From: Bufo bufo
Taxonomy: Eukaryota; Chordata; Amphibia; Anura; Bufonidae
Length of the DNA stretch: 64,000 nucleotides
Assembly (NCBI RefSeq): GCF_905171765.1
Contig: NC_053389.1
Coordinates: 745,427,146-745,491,145 of the forward strand
Direction: 5' to 3'
Shown here piece by piece: positions 57,640 through 64,000 of this stretch. Every line of letters starts with the position of its first letter. Position 1 is the first letter of the stretch. The notes below the pieces were generated by a model. It ran no database searches and was not told the origin of the DNA. It saw nothing but the letters and a program-made list of their open reading frames with translations. A program made the translations under genes and the position numbers.

Positions 57640-57647
57640 GTTGTCAT

Positions 57648-58685
57648 CCTTTAAGCCCTGTACAGGGATCTGGATTTTGTTGCAGGAGAACCACCAGGCC
57701 ACTATCTCCTGGAGTAGTTTCTGTATTATACAAGGGTCAGAGACACCAGTGTGGGGCACTGAAGGATCAGGCAAAATCTTAGTCACGAAAAGGCCTAGGT
57801 CAGGACAGGTACACTATGAGCAATCCAATAAACAATCCAAGGTCAGGACAGGCAGAGAAAGGTCAGTGCGGAGGTTAGGCACTGATCAGGTCAGGCAGCG
57901 GTGGGTCATTATCTAAGAAATGAACAGAAGCCAATACACAGACTGCTCAAAGCTGCCATGTAGCTACATCCTTTTTTTACGTGACTTTTCTGTCCCACGT
58001 CACATGTCTCAGTGCAGCCATACCCTTAGACCCAGTTTTCTAAAAAACATTAAGTGGCTGTAGTGAGACTTATGAATTCACATTACATCTATTGTAAATA
58101 TTGGTGTATATGCTGTTCTCAACATCAACACATACGCTGACTTTAATGGGCCATTTGGTCAGCATAAATTGGAGTCCTGTAGCCTCAACTGTTTTGAAAA
58201 GTTAGAAATGATATCTAATTGATTCTCAAATTAAAAAATTCGACCCAAGTATTTCAAAAGATCCTGATTCTAACAAATTTTGTATAAGAGAGAGAGAGAG
58301 AAAAATACTTTTTCAGGCAATTAGAGCACTTTCAATTCAGGTCGAATTTATTCAGACCTGAATTGAATTGGACCAGAATCAAATTTTAAGTGATTCCCAA
58401 TTTCTAAAAGTTTTTTGATAAAACTGGTTTCAAAGTGCTCTGTATACTATTGGTCATTTGAGAAACTTTTCCTCTACAGCCCTGTTACTTGCAGTCATTT
58501 TGTTTTTGTCTGTGTTATCACAGATAACATAGGAAACTTTGGGAGGCCAAAGTAAAAGAATAACAGACTCTGGTGTATTATATGGTCCTTGTAACTCCAT
58601 TCAACAAAAACAAAAAAATTGCCCATATTTCACTGTTATACCGTTCAACCCAATTTTATTTTTGAAATTTAAATGGGTCCAGAGT
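57648..58685. other. No gene; LTR-like words and a GA microsatellite
   Basis: At about 57780-57900 the words AGGTCAGGACAGG recur, which hints at an LTR-derived fragment. A short GAGAGAGAGAGAGA run lies near 58288. Around 58320-58390, TTCAATTCAGGTC and GACCTGAATTGAA form a short inverted repeat. Nothing coding is supported. Confidence 0.35.
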
Positions 58686-60170
58686 AGGGTTATGCAAACT
58701 TTTCAGTGAAAGTTCGGGTTTGGTGTTTGGCGAGTTATTGGCACTTTTTGAAAGGCTGCAGAGCAGCCAATCAACAAGCGTTTAACTTGTGTGCCATTAG
58801 AAGCTATCACAGCCATGCCTACTAATGGCATGGCTGTGATTGGCCAGTGCAGCATGTGACCCAGCCTCTATATAAGCTGGAGTCACGTAGCGCTGCACAT
58901 CACTCTGCTCTGATTAGTGTAGAGATAGGATGCTGCTGCTGTGAGGAAAAGAATAGGAAAGAATCTTTAATCAGAAGTGCTTGTTAACTTAGCGATCTAC
59001 ATAGATTTTGTTTTGTGGGTGCAGTGCACAATCTTTTTACCCTGCCCTGAACCCAGTGACACAGAAAAATAACTTTTATCCGTCTGTTAGCTAAGTGGGC
59101 GTCGGCATCCATTTTATGCAAATTCAGTGCACCAGCACAGCATATGTGCTTTTGTGACCGTCAAATACAAGATTGAAATACTGCAATTATATTCTGGGTT
59201 CAAAAAAATCACCAATTTTTTGCAAGACCTAACATATGGGGCCTTTGCAGCATTTATCAGTATGAAATACAAGCTTGAAAAACTGCAATAATTTTCTGGG
59301 TTTAAAAAACATCCATTTTTGGCAATACCCTACATCTGGGGCCTATGCTGCATTTGTTAGTGTGAAATACAAGCTTGAAATACTGCAATAATTTTCTGGG
59401 TTTAAAAAAATACCAATTTTTGGCAAAATACTAAATTTGCAGCCTTTGCTGCATCTGTCAGTGTGAAATACAAGCGTTAGAGTATGCTGTTGTATTCTGT
59501 TAATAAAAAAAACACCCATTTTGGGTAAAATACTAAATTTGCGGCGTTTGTTGCATCTGTCAGTGTAAAATACAAGCTTGAAATACTGCAATAATATTCT
59601 GGGTTTAAAAAAAACACCCATTTTTGGCAATACCCTACATCTGGGGCCTATGCTGCATTTGTTAGGGTAAAATACAAGCTGGAAATACAAGCTTGAAATA
59701 CTGTGATATTCTGAGTTTAAAAAACACCCATTTTAGGCAATATCCTACATCTGGTGCCATTGCAGCATTTGTCAGTGTGAAATGCAAGCTTGAAATACTG
59801 CAATAATTTTCTGGGCTTAAAAAACACACACTTTTTTGGCAATACCCTATATCTGAGGCCTAGGCTGCATTTGGTAATGGGAAATACAAGCTTGAAATAC
59901 TGCGAAAATATTCTGGGTTTAAAAAAACACCCATTTTGGCAATATCCTACATCTGGTGCCTTTGCTGCATCTGTTAGTGTGAAATACAAGCATTGGATAC
60001 GGCTGTTATATTCTATAATTAAAAAAACACCCATTTTGGGCAAAATACTAAATTTGCAGCTTTTGCTGCATCTGTAAGTGTGAAATACAAGCTTGAAATA
60101 CTGCAATCATATTCTGGGTTTAAAAAAAACACCCATTTTTGGCAATACCCTACATCTGATGATGATATAT
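58686..60170 (+). mobile_element. hAT 5' end with tandem repeats, no gene
   Basis: It begins TAGGGTTATGCAAAC and has a TATA-like CTCTATATAAGCTGGAGTCA near 58870 followed by a transcript-leader-like region. The words TACCCTGCCCTGAACCC, GTGACACAGAAAAATAA and TATCCGTCTGTTAG are shared with the inverted fragment at 3046-3345. A tandem array follows at 59164-60170. The transposase is absent; the element stops before the L2 LINE. Confidence 0.65.
59164..60170. repeat. Tandem repeat in hAT 5' region, unit about 105 bp
   Basis: About ten units contain AAATACAAGCTTGAAATACT, TATTCTGGGTTTAAAAAAAC and GGCAATACCCTACATCTGGG. Minus-strand frames here, with repeated FKLVFHTDRC-like peptides, are artefacts. 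Confidence 0.9.
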
Positions 60171-60229
60171 AGTCTTGTGTACACGCAGTCTTACCCTTAG
60201 GGCCTCGATGCACTTAGCTGGCTGATTCA

Positions 60230-61590
60230 AGAAGAAGGCATGACACTTTGCCATGGGCCGCAAAGGCCTAGAGAATAAGGCACCTATTCCAGAGACCAAT
60301 TTCCTAGCACTTATCAAATGGAGAATCAAGAAAAAGGGAGGGAAGGTAGGGGGATCTCAAGGTTCGAAGGGTTCGGACGAGATATAGAGAATGTGAAGAG
60401 AACAAAATTAATAAACGTGAGGAAAAAGTATCTTTAAAATAGAAGGGACATTACCAACCGTGAATTTATAGACTAAAATTTAGGAAACCCCCAAAATTAT
60501 ATGAACCAAAAATAAGTGTTATATAGGAAGATCAAATGCTTGTTTGAAAAGTAAGGTTTTCAGTGCATGTCTGAATGAAAAAAGACTGGGAATTATTTTC
60601 AGAGCCAGAGGTAGGTGGTTCCAAAATCTGGCCCCTTGAGCCGAAAAGGATCTACCTCCACGTCTGATCTTGTTAACTTGCTGAGTTACTAGACCTCAAT
60701 GTCCTCAACGGGGCGTACCTGGTGAATTTACGTCGCAGGTACAGGGGTCCCACACCATGGAATATCCTAAGCATGAAGCATCCAATCTTGAACATCACCC
60801 GTTGTTGGACGGGGAGCCAGTGCAAGGCATTAAGAGAGGAAGTGATATGCTCTCGACGGGCAACACCCATTAGTAGCCTTGCTGCGGCATTCTGCACAAG
60901 TTGAAGTCTATGCAAGTTTTTCTTAGGGAGTCCCATGTACAAGACATTACAATAGTCCAACCGACTGCTGATCACTGCTCCGACCAAGGCTTTCCTGAGA
61001 GGGGATTCAATGTATTTTAAGATCCTCCTCAGAAGTTTCAGCTGGTAGTGGCAGGTACTAACCACCTGATTTATCTGAGGAGCCAGGGTTAATCTGGAGT
61101 CCAAGACCACTCCCAAGTCCCTGACCTGGATGCTGTCTCAGGGACAGGTCCAAAAGACAATGGCCATTGGGGTGCTGAGGGTGTAATTTTCTGGTCACTG
61201 AATGTAATACATTCAGTTTTGGTGCCATTAAGCTTTAGATGATTGGCACTTATCCAGTGATCGATCTCCAAGAGACATCCGGCAAGGTCGACTTGATCAA
61301 CTGTTCCTTTGGCAAGCCTAAAGTACAGTTGTGTATCATCCGCATAAACATGAAACTGAAGATTGTGGCTCCTGATGATGTCGGCCAATGGTCTCAGATA
61401 GATGTTGAACAAGACTGGAGATAGTGCCGAGCCTTGTAGTACTCCACAGGACAGTGGGAGATCGGCTGAGTGAAATACCCCAGCTTCACTCGTTGTACCC
61501 TGTCCTGGAGAAATGAGACCATCCATGCCAAGGTCTTTCCATCTAATCCGGCTACCACTTTCAACCGGTTCAGTAACACTTGATGGTCAA
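60230..61590 (-). pseudogene. L2-like LINE reverse transcriptase, 5' truncated
   Basis: On the minus strand the copy starts in mid-gene (DHQVLLNRLK, then ASLQDRVQRVKLG-like sequence). It runs through LSCGVLQGSALSPVLFNIYL and FHVYADDTQLYF (catalytic YADD), DHWISANHLKLNGTKTE, then after a frameshift near 61105 MGVVLDSRLTLAPQINQVV, SRLDYCNVLYMGLPKKNL, RLQLVQNAAARLL, REHITSSLNALHWLPVQQR and FSAQGARFWNHLPLALK, ending near 60530. This run of motifs is characteristic of the L2/CR1 group. A noncoding 3' tail continues to about 60230. The 5' end is cut exactly where the hAT element at 61591 begins. Confidence 0.8.
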
Positions 61591-62122
61591 TAGAGATCTC
61601 GCAAACATAAAATTTTATGCAAATGTTCGCGAACGGGCGAGCCACCATAGACTTCAATAGGCAGGCAAATTTTAAAACCCACAGGGACTCTTTCTGGCCA
61701 CAATAGTGATGGAAAAGTTGTTTCAAGGCGACTAAAACCTGGACTGTGGCATGCCAGGAGGGTATCCATGGCAAAACTCCAATGGAAAATTACGTAGTTG
61801 ACGCAGAGTCGGGTTTTAATCCATAAAGGGCATAAATCACCTAACATTCCTAAATTGTTTGGAATAACGTGCTTTAAAACATCCAGTGTGTGTATACGAT
61901 CAGGTATGATGTTGTATCGATCAGGTAGTGTTAGGGTTATGCCCGCTTTACAGTGACAGACCAAACTCTGACAGACCAAACTCCCCGTTTAACGCACCGC
62001 AAACATACGCAAACAGTCCATTTGCACAACCGCAAACTCCCCATTTGCACAAGGTTGGATACTAAGCTAGCCATGTCCCGTTCCTTGTCCTCACTGACGT
62101 CATTGAAGGTCTCTTCCTCCAC

Positions 62123-62960
62123 CTAGCCACGTACAACACCAAGGGTCCCCGAAAGGTGACAACAAGCCCCCTGGGACGCCTGCTGTGTTTGGTCTTCCTC
62201 CTCCTCAAAGCCACATTCCTCCTCTGACTCCTCTTCCTCAGACTCCTCTTCCAGCGTTGCTGCAGGTCCAGCAAGCGATAATGATAAGGCTGTTTCTGGT
62301 GGTGATGGTGGCCACAACTCTTCCACTTCACGCTCATCTGCGGCCTGATCCAGCACTCTTCGTAGGGCACGCTCCAGGAAGAAAACAAATTGGATGATGT
62401 CGCTGATGGTGCTTTCGGTGCGACTGACTAGGTTTGTCACCTCCTCAAAATGACGCATGAGCCTACAGGCATTGCGCATGAGCGTCCAGTAACGTGGCAA
62501 AAAAATACCCAGCTCTGCAGAGGCTGTCCTAGCACCCCGGTCATTCAAATACTCGTTGACGGCTTTTCCTTGTTTGAGCAGGCGGTCGAACATTAGGAGT
62601 GTTGAATTCCAACGTGTCGGGCTGTCGCAAATCAAGCGCCTCGCTGGCATGTTTCGCCACTGAATATCGGAAAAGTGCGCCATGGCCGTGTGGGAACACC
62701 TGAAATGGCCACACACCTTCCTGGCCTGCTTGAGGACGTCCTGTAAGCCTGGGTACTTATGCACAAAGCGTTGTATGATCAGATTCAACACATGTGCCAT
62801 GCACGGCACATGTGTCAACTTGCCCAAATTCAGAACTTTTCGAGTTCAGAGTACGTGGCCTCTGAACACTGGACATTATTCTAGGGCCAAAGGAAATCAC
62901 AGCACCACGACCACGACGGCCCCTGCGGGGTGGCCTGCCTCTGCCTGTAATTTTTTTTTG
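62123..62960 (-). pseudogene. hAT transposase remnant, internally deleted
   Basis: On the minus strand an Arg-Gly-rich start (GRGRPPRRGRRGRGAV, about 62950) resembles the start at 46025. It runs to SKSSEFG near 62830, after which a GKLTHVPCMAHVLNLIIQRF segment follows directly. The BED finger and the first catalytic block, about 450 codons in the copy at 50 kb, are therefore missing. The rest contains RLICDSPTRWNSTLLMFDRL and a long acidic tail (EEESEEEESEEECGFEEEED), ending near 62123. The C-terminal dimerisation motif is absent. Confidence 0.8.
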
Positions 62961-62974
62961 ATTAGTGGTACTAT

Positions 62975-64000
62975 GCGTGCAAGGTACTGTGCCACCCGAT
63001 ATGAGTGGTGGGCAGTGGGCACAGAACAGTCTGTGGGCCTGACACTCACTGGCAGGCAACTGCAATTATATTACAGAGAAAAAATTCAATTACTTTTTTA
63101 TCTGCAAGGTACTGTGCCACCCGATATTAGTGGTGGGTGTTGGGCACAGTACAGTCAGTGGGCCTGACACACACTGGCAGGCAGCTCCAATTATATTACA
63201 GAGAAACAATTAAATGACTTTTTTATCTGCAAGGTACTGTGCCACCCGATAAGAGTGGTGGGCACTGGCAGTGGGCACAGTACAGTCTGTGGGCCTGACA
63301 CTCACTGGCAGGCAACTGCAATTATATTACAGAGAAAAAATTAAATTACTTTTTTATCTGCAAGGTGCTGTGCCACCCGTTATGAGTGGTGGGCAGTAGG
63401 CACAGTACAGTCTGTGGGCCTGACACTCACTGGCAGGCAACTGCAATTATATTAAAGGGTAAAAATGTTATGAATTTTTTATCTGCAAGGTACTGTGCCA
63501 CCCGATATGAGTGGTGGGCAGTGGGCACAGTACAGTCTGTGGGCCTGACACTCACTGGCAGGCAACTGCAATTATATTACAGAGATAAAATTAAATGACT
63601 TTTTTATCTGCAAGGTACTGTGCCACCCGATATGAGTGGTGGGCAGTGGGCACAGTACAGTCTGTGGGCCTGACACTCACTGGCAGGCAACTGCAATTAT
63701 ATTACAGAGAAAAAATTGAATGACTTTTTTATCTGCAAGGTACTGTGCCACCCGATATGAGTGGTGGGCAGTGGGCACAGTACAGTCTGTGGGCCTGACA
63801 CTCACTGGCAGGCAACTGCAATTATATTACGGAGAAAAAATTAAATTACTTTTTTATCTGCAAGGTACTGTGCCACCCGATATGAGTGGTGGGCACTGGC
63901 AGTGGGCACAGTACAGTCTGTGGCCCTGACACACACTGGGAGGCAACTGCAATTATGTTACAGAGAAAAAATTCAATTACTTTTTTATCTGCAAGGTACT
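62975..64000. repeat. Satellite, about 115-130 bp units, runs off window
   Basis: At least eight units contain TGTGCCACCCGATATGAGTG, GTGGGCAGTGGGCACAGTAC and GGCAGGCAACTGCAATTATA. These words are shared with the array at 46883-49925, where the last unit (49833) is an intermediate form. The plus-strand frames here are artefacts. Confidence 0.9.

Larger units (their letters stand above)
61591..64000 (-). mobile_element. hAT transposon with transposase and satellite, runs off window
   Basis: It begins TAGAGATCTCGCAAACATAA, preceded by ATGGTCAA (61583-61590) as the presumed duplication. Its first 560 bases correspond to 46100-46690. The transposase is on the minus strand (62123-62960) and a satellite homologous to that at 46883-49925 follows to the window edge. 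The other end is not in the window, so the duplication cannot be confirmed. Confidence 0.8.

Noticed and set aside
59343..60213. Minus-strand Cys/Lys-rich repeat frames resembling a toxin-like repeat protein
   Set aside because: The Cys periodicity follows the 105-bp tandem repeat in a hAT 5' region; no signal peptide or conserved spacing.
60722..60904. Plus-strand frame with a basic start
   Set aside because: Shadow of the minus-strand L2 reverse transcriptase.

Overview
The window looks like intergenic DNA from a large, repeat-rich vertebrate genome, most likely an anuran amphibian. I found no host protein-coding gene, no tRNA or rRNA gene, no CRISPR array and no bacterial-type operon. The case for a frog rests on the mixture of elements: Tx1/L1-like, CR1 and L2 LINEs, Penelope-like elements, two Tc1/mariner elements, a very large load of hAT (BED-finger) transposons, and palindromic MITEs flanked by TTAA or TAA. 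A fish or another amphibian with a similar repeat load cannot be excluded from sequence alone.

Layout. 0-3.3 kb: Penelope fragments in both orientations, a foldback MITE and a hAT end. 3.8-10.7 kb: a minus-strand Tx1/L1-like LINE, split by a 3.6-kb hAT element (5977-9616) that itself holds a CR1 LINE, a minisatellite and a solo LTR. 10.9-15.7 kb: palindromic MITEs, a candidate solo LTR, and a second CR1 copy split by a TAA-flanked Harbinger-like element. 16.0-22.7 kb: a plus-strand hAT transposase relic with up to four levels of nested insertion. 22.7-31 kb: sparse sequence with MITEs and LTR-like fragments. 30.9-33.8 kb: two minisatellites. 33.8-38.4 kb: a minus-strand hAT relic whose 5' region is split by a Tc1 element. 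38.4-45.5 kb: an LTR-like piece, then a Penelope-like element with a reverse transcriptase/GIY-YIG reading frame, interrupted by a hAT MITE and by a nearly intact mariner, with a hammerhead-ribozyme-like core near its 3' end. 45.5-54.5 kb: the best preserved hAT transposase, whose first coding segment is split by a 4.26-kb hAT derivative carrying a 3-kb satellite. 54.6-58.7 kb: MITEs and a quiet stretch that may be host sequence. 58.7-64 kb: a hAT 5' end with tandem repeats, a minus-strand L2 fragment, and a hAT element with a broken transposase and a satellite running off the window.

How the parts relate. Many insertions can be ordered because target-site duplications and split reading frames are visible. 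hAT copies with the TAGTGATG/CATCTCTA type of end occur at 16.8-19.9, 46.1-50.4 and 61.6->64 kb. The 46.1-kb copy appears to be an internally deleted, satellite-expanded relative of the 61.6-kb copy. At least eight hAT-related units here carry tandem arrays, so array birth inside hAT elements is the main recurring theme. I see no convincing evidence of a new host system. The strongest leads are the higher-order satellite inside a hAT element, the hammerhead-like motif, the near-intact mariner and a possible conserved noncoding block at 55.5-56.6 kb.
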